A DNA stretch of 64,000 bases from Methanospirillum hungatei JF-1. Its GTDB lineage: Archaea > Halobacteriota > Methanomicrobia > Methanomicrobiales > Methanospirillaceae. Shown one piece after another: positions 8,024-17,321 of this stretch. A program made the translations under genes and the position numbers. Below the pieces are notes generated by a model. It saw nothing but the letters and a program-made list of their open reading frames with translations. It was not told the origin of the DNA and made no database searches. Each line of letters starts with the position of its first letter. The stretch's first letter is position 1. The stretch covers positions 2,454,936 through 2,518,935 of the forward strand of contig NC_007796.1 in assembly GCF_000013445.1 (NCBI RefSeq), given 5' to 3'.

Positions 8024-8782
8024 ATGAAATTTCCTGCTCTCCTTCTGGTGGCATTTCTCCTCTCCTCTCAGATCTGGATAGCAGGCGGGCTACAACCCAC
8101 AGTATCTATCCAGCGAACAAATTGCTGCATGAATTCACCGTGTTCAGAAGCATCCGGACAGACAGCTTCTGGTACGGGACATTGTTCCTGCAATTCCATG
8201 CCCGCTTCGATGGCCCAGAATGCATGTTCCTGCATGCATCATCGGATGATGACATCCGCTCCGGGTGTACTCGAACGGGTCAGAACGTTTGTTGTCAGAG
8301 GGTATCGAAAAATCACTAAGAAAAATGTTCTTGATCATCCTGCTCGAAAACTTCTCTATGACCTGATACGAGATAACCCCGGACTTGAGCGAAAAGATCT
8401 GGTAAAACTGAGCGGATTGAATGAACATACGATCAAATATCACTTAGAACAGATTCAGAGTGCAGGTCAGATCTCTGTTTGCCTTGCAGGAAATAACAGG
8501 CATTATTTTGAGAATCATGGAACATATTCATCCCAGGAGCAACAGTTATTTTCCCGGTGTCATCAGGATGGACCGGGGCGTATCATACGGGTAGTCCGGG
8601 AAAACCCGGGAATAAACCGGGGGGATGTTGCAAAAGAACTGGGAGTATCAGGCCCGGTGATATCGAGGAGCATTCTTCCCCTGATACAGGCAGGCATCAT
8701 CAGGCAGGAGGCAGATGGAAAATACAGGAGATATTACCCAGGATGGGATGCACAAACCATCACTCATAATCTCAATTCCTGA
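8024..8782 (+). CDS. Tandem winged-helix protein with signal peptide and Cys-rich segment
   Basis: The 252-residue protein begins with a hydrophobic signal-like segment (residues 2-22). Then comes a segment with seven cysteines (34, 35, 40, 54, 56, 68, 70) plus His and Met, reminiscent of metal binding. Two winged-helix domains follow, about 105-165 (LVKLSGLNEHTIKYHLEQIQ) and 180-240 (VAKELGVSGPVISRSILPLI). No second membrane helix separates the outer-looking part from the DNA-binding part, so topology is puzzling. It may be a membrane-tethered metal or redox sensor controlling the export operon that starts at 8920. A palindrome lies in its promoter. Confidence 0.75.
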   Translation: MKFPALLLVAFLLSSQIWIAGGLQPTVSIQRTNCCMNSPCSEASGQTASGTGHCSCNSMPASMAQNACSCMHHRMMTSAPGVLERVRTFVVRGYRKITKKNVLDHPARKLLYDLIRDNPGLERKDLVKLSGLNEHTIKYHLEQIQSAGQISVCLAGNNRHYFENHGTYSSQEQQLFSRCHQDGPGRIIRVVRENPGINRGDVAKELGVSGPVISRSILPLIQAGIIRQEADGKYRRYYPGWDAQTITHNLNS

Positions 8783-8919
8783 CATTTTTTTCTTCATGTA
8801 GCTCTTCTGATTAGAACAGGTATATATTCACAATTCCAATGCTAACAATAGCGGACGGAGATGGATGAAAAACCCCATTTTCATCCGAATCATCCTTCGT
8901 ACTACAGGAGGAATGAATT

Positions 8920-9291
8920 ATGAAAAAATGTATGAAATATGCAACATTCGCTATATTTTTAATCCTTTGTCTGACAGGAATCGCTTTCGCAGAAACGATT
9001 GAGCAGAAAGATTCGAATCAGGTACAGATAGGGACCATTCTGGAAGATCCAGAAACCTATGTGGGACAAAACGTCACCTTTAATGGAACAATCTCATCAC
9101 AATGTGGATCAGGATGCTGGTTTATCATATCTGACGATACGGGAGATCTGTATGTAACCCTGCGGGCCAACAATTTTGTGATCCCCCCGGCTATGGGTAA
9201 AAAAGCCACGGTAATAGGCCAGGTTTCCATGAAAGGTGATGTCTATGTAACCGGGAGCCAGGTCATTATCGGGGATACCACCTATCCATGA
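8920..9291 (+). CDS. Secreted OB-fold protein
   Basis: This 123-residue protein has a signal peptide (MKKCMKYATFAIFLILCLTG, cleavage near AFA-ET) and a single OB-fold of the nucleic-acid-binding-like periplasmic type. Recognisable OB strands include VGQNVTFNGTI, WFIISDDTGDLYVTL and KKATVIGQVSMKGDVYV. A CGSGC motif in the first loop could bind metal or form a disulfide. A strong ribosome binding site (AGGAGG) precedes ATG 8920. Its stop overlaps the permease start by 4 bases, so it is probably an extracytoplasmic accessory of that transporter. Confidence 0.8.
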   Translation: MKKCMKYATFAIFLILCLTGIAFAETIEQKDSNQVQIGTILEDPETYVGQNVTFNGTISSQCGSGCWFIISDDTGDLYVTLRANNFVIPPAMGKKATVIGQVSMKGDVYVTGSQVIIGDTTYP

Positions 9292-10457
9292 ATCTTTTCA
9301 TTTTTGCTCTCCGGAACCTACAGCGCCGGAGGATACGAACCATCCTTACTATGGCCGGAATCGCTCTGGCTGTGGCGGTCCTGTTTTCCTTACTGGCATT
9401 CCAGGCTGGATATGAACAGGAACTTATGAAGGATGTGGACAGCCTCGGAATTCATATGCTCGCAGTCCCGAAAGGATGCCCCTATGAAGCAGCCAGCCTC
9501 ATCATGCATGGAGGAGTTATCCCCAAGTATCTGAATGAGTCAGACCTCTTACTGGTAAAAAATACTGAAGGAGTATCCCTCGCCACCCCGATGCTTCTCC
9601 ATCAGTTCATGGTAAACGGATCTCCCCACATTCTCTATGGGATCGTGGGATCAGAAATGCGGTCCATACGACCATACTGGAAGATTGAAGGGAGATTCTT
9701 CGAAGATAGCGAGCAGAAGGTGATGGTTGTCGGAAAAGGACTTGCTGAAAAAGAAGAACTAAAAGTCGGACAGATGCTTCCCTTTGGGCCAAAAAAAGAG
9801 CCGTTCGAGATCATCGGGATACTGGATGCATCCGGAGGACAGGAGGATGAGTTCCATTTTGTTCCACTCGATGAAGCACAGCGGGTATTTAGAAAAGAGG
9901 GGCAACTTACTACGATAGCCGTCCTCGCCGATGATATCGGAAGTTCCGGGATGGTAGCGGATAGAATTGAAGAGATCCCCGATATGCAGGTGGTCACGAT
10001 GACCCAGATTACCGGCACAATCCTCAATATCGTCGGGTCTGCCCGGACACTCCTGCTCTCAATGATTGTCGTAACCCTCGTGATCACCGCATTTGGAATC
10101 ACCAATACCTTGCTCATGTCGGTTCATGAACGGACAAAAGAATTCGGGATGCTCAAAGCAATTGGTGCCCGATCTCATGATATCATCAGGCTGGTTATAT
10201 TAGAGACATTGGTTGTAACCTTCCTCGGGGGTGTAGCGGGAGTTCTTCTTGCCTTGCTTGGAGGAGGGATTATTGAATCCTTCATCAGGGAAAACGTCCC
10301 TTATGCTCCTTCAGGTAGTCTGATTGCAGCAGATCCGGTTATGGCACTCCTCTGTATCGGACTATCAGTCATACTTGGACTGGTATGCAGTATGTATCCG
10401 GCGATTCGCTCTGCCAGACAATCACCTATGGAAGCCATGAGGAGTGAAATATCATGA
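9288..10457 (+). CDS. MacB/FtsX-type ABC transporter permease
   Basis: The 389-residue protein has the MacB/LolC layout: one N-terminal membrane helix (about 14-38), a large extracytoplasmic domain, and three C-terminal helices (about 255-280, 305-335, 350-375). Motifs LRNLQRRRIRTILTMAGIA and MSVHERTKEFGMLKAIGA are typical. Such systems act as mechanotransmitting exporters or lipoprotein-release machines. Start and stop overlap its neighbours by 4 bases each, giving a tightly coupled operon with the OB-fold protein and the ATPase. The substrate is unknown; a link to metal stress is suggested only by the Cys-rich regulator upstream. Confidence 0.92.
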   Translation: MNLFIFALRNLQRRRIRTILTMAGIALAVAVLFSLLAFQAGYEQELMKDVDSLGIHMLAVPKGCPYEAASLIMHGGVIPKYLNESDLLLVKNTEGVSLATPMLLHQFMVNGSPHILYGIVGSEMRSIRPYWKIEGRFFEDSEQKVMVVGKGLAEKEELKVGQMLPFGPKKEPFEIIGILDASGGQEDEFHFVPLDEAQRVFRKEGQLTTIAVLADDIGSSGMVADRIEEIPDMQVVTMTQITGTILNIVGSARTLLLSMIVVTLVITAFGITNTLLMSVHERTKEFGMLKAIGARSHDIIRLVILETLVVTFLGGVAGVLLALLGGGIIESFIRENVPYAPSGSLIAADPVMALLCIGLSVILGLVCSMYPAIRSARQSPMEAMRSEIS

Positions 10458-11146
10458 CCGTTATCGCAGTTTCTGATCTTGCCAAGGTGTACAAACGTGG
10501 TGCCGAAGAGGTGCATGCACTCCGGGGAGTCAGTCTCAGCGTGAATGCCGGAGAATTTGTATCGATAGTCGGGCCTTCCGGATCCGGAAAGACTGCACTC
10601 CTCAACCTGCTGGGCTGTCTTGATACACCAACCGGCGGAATTATCTCCATCAACGGAACCGATGTCACGACGCTTCCTGAAAGCCGGCGTGTCCTGATCA
10701 GGAGAGAACAGATAGGATTTGTGTTCCAGCAGTTCTTTCTCATCCCGACCCTGAATGCAAAGGAGAATATCCTCCTCCCGTTAACATTCAGTAAAAAGCA
10801 GGTTGATGAATCAAGAGCACGGGAGATTTTGGAGATGGTGGGACTATCACATAGGGAGAATCATCTTCCCCATGAACTCTCCGGCGGCGAGATGCAACGG
10901 GTGGCCATTGGAAGGGCATTGATCAATGATCCAAAGATCATTCTCGCTGATGAGCCTACCGGCAATCTTGACAGTCACACCGCTGAACAAATGTATGGGA
11001 TATTTGAGGAACTGGTGGAAAGAGGGTATACGGTTATAATTGTTACTCACAATACCGAGCTAGCCCATCGGGCACACCGGGTAATTCGTCTGCGGGATGG
11101 GCATTTAGAGCCGGATGAACCCTGTGTTTGTCAGGATAATACCTGA
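10454..11146 (+). CDS. LolD/MacB-type ABC transporter ATPase
   Basis: The 230-residue ATPase powers the adjacent permease. It shows Walker A GPSGSGKT, a Q-loop within QIGFVFQQF, signature LSGGEMQRV, Walker [14 protein letters not shown] and a switch His in IIVTHN. Length and motifs fit the LolD/MacB subfamily. The C-terminus ends in EPCVCQDNT, a small CVC extension of unclear meaning. Its start overlaps the permease stop by 4 bases. The operon ends here, with about 75 bases to the next, convergent gene. Confidence 0.95.
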   Translation: MTVIAVSDLAKVYKRGAEEVHALRGVSLSVNAGEFVSIVGPSGSGKTALLNLLGCLDTPTGGIISINGTDVTTLPESRRVLIRREQIGFVFQQFFLIPTLNAKENILLPLTFSKKQVDESRAREILEMVGLSHRENHLPHELSGGEMQRVAIGRALINDPKIILADEPTGNLDSHTAEQMYGIFEELVERGYTVIIVTHNTELAHRAHRVIRLRDGHLEPDEPCVCQDNT

Positions 11147-11221
11147 CCAGATCCTTTCCTTTTCTTTATAACCGAATCTGCCCAGCAAAAAACTTGGAGG
11201 AAATGAAAGAAAGAAGGTGAG

Positions 11222-12214
11222 TTAAAAGTCAGCAAAGGGAGTCAGATCACATCCCGTGCAGGGAAGACACATCGTTTTTGCATGAAGGGGGGATATACCA
11301 TACCTGCTCATTTCAGCTTTTGCATGATAACCAAGACGGAGCAGGCGGTCTGCTGATGGTCTTTCTGCGCCCGGAATTGGACAGGACGGGTGAATCACTA
11401 CCGGGCGAAGAACCGGGATGACGCCTAAAGACGCAAGTTCTGAAACACCGGAGACGACCGTTTGATCATCTTCCCCAAGACCGATGATCATATTGGAACT
11501 CACATGATTTTTTCCAAATATACGAGCCGCATCTTTCAGCGCATTCAGAATATAATCCAGGTTTTGATCAGGACATATGGCAGGGAAGAGAGCTCGGTCC
11601 ATGGTTTCAACATTATATTTTACCTCATCAGCCCCCGCTGCATACATCCGTTCGGAACTGTCATGTGTCGGATACAAAGAAACCCCGATGGGAACATCAT
11701 ACTCTTTTCGAAGTATTTTAACAATCCCTTCCATCCTGGTGACTTCATGTTCAGGCGAGATCTCAATACCGGTGGTGAGAGAAATCGCCTGAAGGAACCC
11801 TCGTGAATTGACTTCATGGATAAGGCTGAAAACCTCTTCTGGTGACTTCACTGGTCCCTGGATTTGATGGACCGGACAGAATGCACACCGGAATATACAC
11901 CGCTCTGAAACGGTGATATATGCCTGATGAGGACAATGGGCACCAACAGGTTCTATGAAGCCCCGAGCAATAAAAAATCCCTCATGCTCGATAATAACTC
12001 CATCCCCATCCGATCTCATTAAAATAGGGCTGTTATCCCGAATTGATAGTCGTACCCGGCGCGAGTCAGCAGAAAAGAAGACAGATCTTCCTCCGGCACC
12101 CGGACCTGCAGTGGATCTCCCTACATACTCAGGACGTTCCAGGGCGGGATCCAGCCTGACTGAGCCGATACTGATTAATTTTGCTTTTATTTCTGCAGTA
12201 AATGAATCATCCAT
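11222..12214 (-). CDS. Radical SAM enzyme with C-terminal CxxCxxC
   Basis: The 330-residue enzyme has the radical SAM cluster motif CIFRCAFC (Cys106, 110, 113), which binds a [4Fe-4S] cluster and SAM. A BioB-like barrel follows (SLTTGIEISPEHE, VKYNVETMDRALF, IIGLGEDDQTVVSGV). A C-terminal CLPCTGC (Cys316, 319, 322) may bind an auxiliary cluster. ATG 12214, preceded by AGGTGA, is preferred over a GTG three codons upstream. It stands alone, convergent with the ABC operon. The reaction is unknown; a biotin-synthase-like or methanogen cofactor role is possible. Confidence 0.85.
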   Translation of the reverse strand: MDDSFTAEIKAKLISIGSVRLDPALERPEYVGRSTAGPGAGGRSVFFSADSRRVRLSIRDNSPILMRSDGDGVIIEHEGFFIARGFIEPVGAHCPHQAYITVSERCIFRCAFCPVHQIQGPVKSPEEVFSLIHEVNSRGFLQAISLTTGIEISPEHEVTRMEGIVKILRKEYDVPIGVSLYPTHDSSERMYAAGADEVKYNVETMDRALFPAICPDQNLDYILNALKDAARIFGKNHVSSNMIIGLGEDDQTVVSGVSELASLGVIPVLRPVVIHPSCPIPGAERPSADRLLRLGYHAKAEMSRYGISPLHAKTMCLPCTGCDLTPFADF

Positions 12215-12239
12215 ACCTTTCACCTGAAACTCAAGGCCC

Positions 12240-12265
12240 CTCTCATATCACTTTCGAGATGAGAG
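12240..12265. repeat. Inverted repeat upstream of the radical SAM gene
   Basis: Arms CTCTCAT (12240-12246) and ATGAGAG (12259-12265) flank a 12-base loop, about 25 bases upstream of the radical SAM start. It could be a leader hairpin or an operator. No T-run follows on either strand, which argues against a terminator. Confidence 0.35.
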
Positions 12266-12378
12266 ATTGGTATGTTGCCATATAAGGTAAGAATCAGGAA
12301 TGCGGCAAATCATGCCGGAACCTCTTTCAATCTACATTGTCGTGCGAAAAGAAAAAAAAGAATTTCAGCAGGGTTTTT

Positions 12379-12828
12379 TTAGGGAGCCATATATTCTTGT
12401 GGAGTGTCACCAGGCTCAATATCATTATTTTTTATCTTTTGGACCAGTATGTCAAAGTTCTGTATGATATTATCCTGACCGGTAAGATAGCGATCCCCCA
12501 TCAGGACAAATGGTACATGAACATGACCAAGAGATTTTTGCAATTGAGCAAATTTTTGTGCACTGGAGTTGTCTGAACCTATATTATAATAGGCTACAGA
12601 GATATCTGATGAATTGGATTCATACTGCTCAATAAATGGATGCACTACATTACATGACCCACAGGATGGATCATAGTAATATTCTACCTGAATTTTTTTC
12701 ACATTCTGATCCTGAGTACCTGCATCTATTCCATTGCTGGTCCCCGATAGAACGGTAACAAGCCCTCCAAAAACCAGTAAAAGTGCTACAATCACCGATA
12801 TCAGTAAATAATTTCTATTGATACTCAT
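12379..12828 (-). CDS. Membrane-anchored thioredoxin-like protein
   Basis: The 149-residue protein has an N-terminal membrane anchor (residues about 7-28) and an extracytoplasmic thioredoxin fold. The redox pair is CGSC (Cys56, Cys59) after VEYYYDPS, and a cis-proline is likely in VHVPFVLMGDRYLTG. I choose ATG 12828, preceded by GGAGAG, rather than the longer frame to 12867. It probably reduces or forms disulfides outside the membrane or delivers electrons to a partner. No DsbD-like partner is nearby. The gene stands alone, and a T-rich tract lies just after its stop. Confidence 0.85.
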   Translation of the reverse strand: MSINRNYLLISVIVALLLVFGGLVTVLSGTSNGIDAGTQDQNVKKIQVEYYYDPSCGSCNVVHPFIEQYESNSSDISVAYYNIGSDNSSAQKFAQLQKSLGHVHVPFVLMGDRYLTGQDNIIQNFDILVQKIKNNDIEPGDTPQEYMAP

Positions 12829-12978
12829 ATTCTCTCCATAGGTATAGTACAATCTGGTTATAATCACGAATTTAAAGGTTCTCTCATCAAAGGAGCTACA
12901 TGAGTATCATACCCGTATGTTTGAGTATGAGCGAAAACCTCTCAATAATCAGCAAAATTTAAAAATAGAGAAGGAGTA

Positions 12979-13479
12979 TCAGGCACCAGACCAGGTAAAT
13001 ATTTTCCAGTGGCCTGATTTTTTCGCAAATTTTCTCTGTTTTCGGCTTGTTTTTACCGAATTTGGATGTGACAGATGCTGATATACAAGGATTCCCCCGA
13101 TAAGTCCTGCAATGAGGACAAGGGAGGTGGAGATATCCCCATGAGCAATATCTGCAATGTCATACACCAGTATATGACGGATTACTTCTGCAATTCCTGC
13201 AAGGAATAGTACTTCAACTACGACCTTATGTGTCCTGAAAAAGACCTCAATAGTTTCAAGAAGCGCAATAGCGGTTGCGGCGTGGAAAAATGCACTATAA
13301 ATCTCTGATGAAGAGCTTGAGAGTGTTTCAGTCTGAATAGCATGAATCGTGCTTAATATCCCTTCATAAAGGAGAAATGCAGCGGTGATTCCCAGAATAC
13401 CTGCGCTTACCACGTAGAGAAGTACTGGTATTGATGATATGATGGTGCCGATTTTTTGATGATATACAGTTGTTTTCAT
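12979..13479 (-). CDS. PsiE-like membrane protein
   Basis: The 166-residue protein has four predicted membrane helices and the phosphate-starvation-inducible E (PsiE) pattern, with LLETIEVFFRTHKVVVEVLFLAGIAEVIRHILVYD as its core (conserved E, R and H residues in the membrane region). The C-terminal tail is basic. ATG 13479 has AGGA at good spacing, so the longer frame to 13506 is not preferred. The function of PsiE proteins is poorly defined. It reads away from a 500-base non-coding stretch. Confidence 0.75.
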   Translation of the reverse strand: MKTTVYHQKIGTIISSIPVLLYVVSAGILGITAAFLLYEGILSTIHAIQTETLSSSSSEIYSAFFHAATAIALLETIEVFFRTHKVVVEVLFLAGIAEVIRHILVYDIADIAHGDISTSLVLIAGLIGGILVYQHLSHPNSVKTSRKQRKFAKKSGHWKIFTWSGA

Positions 13480-13983
13480 GATTCGTTCCTGTTGTAAGGG
13501 ATCCATTGACCAGGATCAGGGTAATCAAAAGATGATGCGATGCACCGCTGTGCAAATTTTTCGAGAATTGTGAATTTAACAACAGGAACGCATTATACCT
13601 AAACGGAATAGTCCTGCCGGTACCTCTGACAGATACGTATTCCGAGAGACCGGTTTATGCCTGATATATGTCATATCTTTTCATTCCGAATAGTGTTCAC
13701 GATAACGTGAACCTTATAACCGTTTCGTCACCGAATAAAAATAATCTGATTTTCAGGCAAAAGATGCCAGTATTTTTCGTAATCCGAAGGAGAAAAACCA
13801 TTATATCAGGTTTTTTCAGCTTTCCATAAGATGAAACAGATGGGATGCCGTTGTCAGGATACCCTGCATTCCAAACAGTTATTCCAAACCCCAAGTCACT
13901 CTGCACGATAGTTTATCTCTGTGCCGACGTAATAAACAAACAAGAGATAAGAATACGCAAATTGAGGAGCTGAAAGACCTCTC
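13480..13983. other. 500-base non-coding stretch between divergent membrane protein genes
   Basis: No convincing gene is present. A short minus-strand frame at 13697-13906 has poor codon usage and no recognisable features. The stretch holds an inverted repeat with 7-base perfect arms at 13695-13712 beside a TATA-like CCTTATAACC, and a half-site AATTGTGAA near 13567. It may carry promoters for the PsiE-like and TRIC-like genes. Confidence 0.4.
13695..13712. promoter_or_regulatory. Inverted repeat GTTCACG-ATAA-CGTGAAC
   Basis: Perfect 7-base arms separated by 4 bases directly precede a TATA-like CTTATAACC on the plus strand. It resembles an operator for a dimeric regulator. The nearest plus-strand gene starts 270 bases away, so the target is uncertain. 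Confidence 0.35.
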
Positions 13984-14673
13984 ATGGAGCCTGAAATTAC
14001 CGACATGGTTCTTCTTTTTCAGACTGTCATACAATGGATTGCAATAATACTATCTGCCTCCACCGGTGTGTATGATGCACGGAAAAACGGGATGGACTAT
14101 TTTGGTGCTCTTGTCATAGCAGTGATAGTAGCAGTCGGTGGTGGAACGATCCGGGATCTGTTGCTCGACAGGTACCCTCTCTTCTGGCTGGCAGATCCAA
14201 TTTATCTTATCAGCATCTTCATCGTGGGGATAATTGGAATTATTCTCATTCCAATATCAAGAACTGATCTTCCCGGGGATCAGAAACATTCTTCTGGGTT
14301 TTTACAATCGATTGTCAGACTGATCTTTGGAACTTCAGGGACCTTTGCCTTTATTGATTCGTTCGCTCTTGGTATGTGGGCATACCTTGGCACCATGTAT
14401 GCACTTACCAGTGGAATACCACCCATTATTGCCCCCATCATGGGAGTAATCACCGCTTCTTTCGGAGGGGTGCTACGAGATATATTGTTTGCAAAAATTC
14501 CTGAACTCTTTAAACCAAGCCAGTTCTATGCTATAGCATCTTTTGCTGGTGCAACGGCATATGTGCTGATGTCCATGGAAGGGTTTTCAAGTACTGATGG
14601 ATTTATCGTATGTATGATAGTCACCGTTTTTGTGCGTATGACATCAATACGGTACAATATTACCAGTTTTTAA
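13984..14673 (+). CDS. TRIC/UPF0126-family channel
   Basis: This 229-residue membrane protein has seven predicted helices in two repeats, marked by GGGTIRDLLL (about 58-67) and GGVLRDILF (about 160-168). Prokaryotic TRIC proteins are trimeric monovalent cation channels related to the intracellular TRIC channels of animals. The repeated GGxxRD motifs are the family signature. A degenerate extension precedes the gene, and no operon partner is seen. The physiological ion in archaea is not established. Confidence 0.9.
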   Translation: MEPEITDMVLLFQTVIQWIAIILSASTGVYDARKNGMDYFGALVIAVIVAVGGGTIRDLLLDRYPLFWLADPIYLISIFIVGIIGIILIPISRTDLPGDQKHSSGFLQSIVRLIFGTSGTFAFIDSFALGMWAYLGTMYALTSGIPPIIAPIMGVITASFGGVLRDILFAKIPELFKPSQFYAIASFAGATAYVLMSMEGFSSTDGFIVCMIVTVFVRMTSIRYNITSF

Positions 14674-14765
14674 TTTGAAAGGCCTATACACCTATGAAAA
14701 GGAATAGATGTGGATGATCACTTTTCATCCAGATTCCCTTGGACCAAATCAACAATAATTTTTCC

Positions 14766-16238
14766 TCATTCACACCTCACAACCAGTCGGGATAACCGTT
14801 CTGCAGTAATTATACCAACAACCCGGTTTTCTTCATCAACCACAGGCAGGGCGGATATCCGGTTTTTTTGCATACGGTTTACTGCTTTACTGATATGTTC
14901 TCCTGGTGTTGCAGTAAGGACGGTCCTGGTCATGATATCTTCAAGAGTTTTCACATCCTGCGCCACTGACCGGGAGATATCCCAGGAAGTAACGATGCCG
15001 ACAAGTCTGCCATCTGACGAAACAATCGGAAGGTGATTCACTGCTTCAGCAATCATCAGAGCAGCTGCACCTTTAATGGTCACGGTCTCACGAACCGTTG
15101 GCACACTCCGGATCATCAGATCTGAAACAGTTAGGTGCGAGAGAAAACGCCCCAGAAGGTAATTCATCTGTCCTGACTCCAGTAGGAATGCATCATGCCC
15201 GTAATTGGATCGAATCTCACAGTATTCAACAGTTTTATCCAGCTGGGCCAGGGCGGATACAATCTCCCGTGAGAGATATGATGGATATAACCAGTCTGAA
15301 CTGACGGCGATCACCATGCATTTTGCTTTCATATCCTTAAACGCATCAATCAGTGAGCCATTCACCGTTAGATCAAAATAATCGACTGCTTTTGTAAGGT
15401 ACAGATACGAATTTGCATCAAATCGCTCAACAAACCGATCTCCCTGGTGATGAAGATAACTCTCTACTTGGAAGTCTGTCGTAAAATCATAACTATAAAC
15501 AGATTTTCCCAGTAAATCCCTGCCAAATTTCTGATGCATCGATTCATCTGAAAGGTATGTGATATGACCGATCATCCGTGCCAGTGCAAGACCTGAGGCT
15601 GGATACTCCTGATCATAATACTGGCCATTATTCCAGGATGGATCTGAACGAATCGCACACCTACCGACTTCATTGAAGGCTATCTGCTGTGGCGTTGAAT
15701 ACGCAGTACTTGCTATTACAACCACCCGGCTCACCATATCCGGATACGAAACGCTCCACTGCAGTGCCTGCATTCCACCCATAGAGCCTCCGGCAACAGC
15801 AAAGAGATTTGTGATTCCAAGATGATCTATCAGTTTTTTCTGGACCATCACCATATCGGCAATCGTAATAACCGGGAATGATACTCCGTATACCTTCCCG
15901 GTTTCAGGATTGACCGATGAAGGGCCAGTTGTCCCTTTGCATCCACCCAGGACATTTGAACAGATGATACAGAACCGATCTGTATCAAAAGCTTTTCCTG
16001 GACCAATAACCATCTCCCACCATCCGGGCTTTTCATCTCCTTCATGATACCCAGCGGCATGGGCATCACCAGTCAGAGCATGGCAGATAAGAATTGCATT
16101 TGAACGCTCCGGGTTGAGCGAGCCATATGTTTCATACGCAACCGTAACTGAAGGGAGAACAGCTCCGCTTTCAAGCATTAATGGTGAAGAGAATGTGTGA
16201 ACCTGAGTGTGTACAGTTCCAACTGAACCACGAATCAT
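14766..16238 (-). CDS. metX: Homoserine O-acetyltransferase with C-terminal CBS pair
   Basis: MetX transfers an acyl group from acyl-CoA to homoserine, committing it to methionine or homocysteine synthesis. Residues 1-370 form the alpha/beta-hydrolase domain with the nucleophile Ser152 in GGSMGGMQ, an Asp in SSDWLYPS and a His in [10 protein letters not shown]. Residues about 378-490 are two CBS domains ([19 protein letters not shown] and [20 protein letters not shown]), which usually bind adenosyl ligands such as SAM or ATP. The fusion suggests feedback control by a nucleotide. It is a known archaeal arrangement. An acetyl versus succinyl donor cannot be told from sequence alone. Confidence 0.92.
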   Translation of the reverse strand: MIRGSVGTVHTQVHTFSSPLMLESGAVLPSVTVAYETYGSLNPERSNAILICHALTGDAHAAGYHEGDEKPGWWEMVIGPGKAFDTDRFCIICSNVLGGCKGTTGPSSVNPETGKVYGVSFPVITIADMVMVQKKLIDHLGITNLFAVAGGSMGGMQALQWSVSYPDMVSRVVVIASTAYSTPQQIAFNEVGRCAIRSDPSWNNGQYYDQEYPASGLALARMIGHITYLSDESMHQKFGRDLLGKSVYSYDFTTDFQVESYLHHQGDRFVERFDANSYLYLTKAVDYFDLTVNGSLIDAFKDMKAKCMVIAVSSDWLYPSYLSREIVSALAQLDKTVEYCEIRSNYGHDAFLLESGQMNYLLGRFLSHLTVSDLMIRSVPTVRETVTIKGAAALMIAEAVNHLPIVSSDGRLVGIVTSWDISRSVAQDVKTLEDIMTRTVLTATPGEHISKAVNRMQKNRISALPVVDEENRVVGIITAERLSRLVVRCE

Positions 16239-16320
16239 AATACCATCCTATCTCCTTGAAAGGTCATCCCCGGCAGTAAAAAACAGGAATGATATCCAGC
16301 GATATTGTTCATTTTACCCC

Positions 16321-17313
16321 TCATTTCCGAATAATTATACCGGGCCCACTCTTCTTCATCTGTCGGCACGGGATATTTTTCTTTCTTCCTGATATCTGGA
16401 GCATTCGTTCAAGAGCTCCACGTGCCGTATAAATCAGAGATTTTTCCAGAGTAACTTCTCCAGCACCAGACAGGAGTGAATCTTTTACAGCATCCAGGGT
16501 TGTCTGTTTCATGGGGGTGCAGATCCCCCCGACAGCATAAAATCGCTTTTCAGGAATTTCACGCTTTAAACGTTCGATCATACCATTTTCAGTCCCGATG
16601 ATAAAAGTTTCTGCAGGATGATCCTGGCAGTATGCAATCATTCCACTTGTTGAACAGACTGCATCGGCGATATCAATTACTTCGGGTCTGCATTCCGGAT
16701 GGGCAATAAATGGGGCATTCCAATGAAATGCTCGCATATTATCTACCATTATCGGTGTAATCCGATCATGGACATAACAATTCCCTCTTCCGGGAATGAT
16801 TAATTTATCTGAAAACCGCTGGACGTAGGAGGCCAGATTTTGATCCGGAAGAAAAATAACCTGATCTGATGCACATGAACGGACTATCTCAATGGCATTC
16901 GCCGATGTGCAGCAGATATCTGACAGAGCTTTCGTGGATGCCGAGGTGTTGACATACGACACAACGTCGGCATCCGGGTACTGCTCTTTCAAAGAAAAAA
17001 TATCAGATTCAGATACCATATGTGCCATAGGACACTGAGTGTCTTCTGCCGGAAGGTATACTCTTGCATCCGGAGAGAGAATTTTTGCCGTCTCTGCCAT
17101 AAAATCAACACCACAAAAAATGATACATTCGGCCCGGGCATCACGGGCGGCAAGTGATAACTCAAGGGAATCTCCAATCTTATCTGCTATATCATAGATT
17201 TCAGGCCTTTGATAATTGTGTGCCAGAATAATTGCATCTTTTTCTCTTTTTAAGGCGGTAATATCCTCTTTGAGAGATTGGATTTCAGATTCTGTATGTC
17301 GAATATATGTCAT
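16321..17313 (-). CDS. nadA: Quinolinate synthase
   Basis: NadA condenses iminoaspartate with dihydroxyacetone phosphate to quinolinate, the first committed step to NAD. The 330-residue protein has three conserved Cys for its [4Fe-4S] cluster in FCGVDFMAE, GNCYVHDRI and GGICTPMK, plus ILAHNYQRPEI at the N-terminus. ATG 17313 gives the normal N-terminus; an upstream in-frame ATG at 17352 would put the start before the promoter palindrome. No nadB or nadC is nearby. A perfect 16-base palindrome eight bases upstream of the start suggests repression by a NAD-responsive or other regulator. Confidence 0.95.
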   Translation of the reverse strand: MTYIRHTESEIQSLKEDITALKREKDAIILAHNYQRPEIYDIADKIGDSLELSLAARDARAECIIFCGVDFMAETAKILSPDARVYLPAEDTQCPMAHMVSESDIFSLKEQYPDADVVSYVNTSASTKALSDICCTSANAIEIVRSCASDQVIFLPDQNLASYVQRFSDKLIIPGRGNCYVHDRITPIMVDNMRAFHWNAPFIAHPECRPEVIDIADAVCSTSGMIAYCQDHPAETFIIGTENGMIERLKREIPEKRFYAVGGICTPMKQTTLDAVKDSLLSGAGEVTLEKSLIYTARGALERMLQISGRKKNIPCRQMKKSGPGIIIRK

Positions 17314-17321
17314 TTCCCTAT

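Noticed and set aside
13697-13906. 69-residue minus-strand frame
   Set aside because: No recognisable features, and it contains the inverted repeat and TATA-like box.
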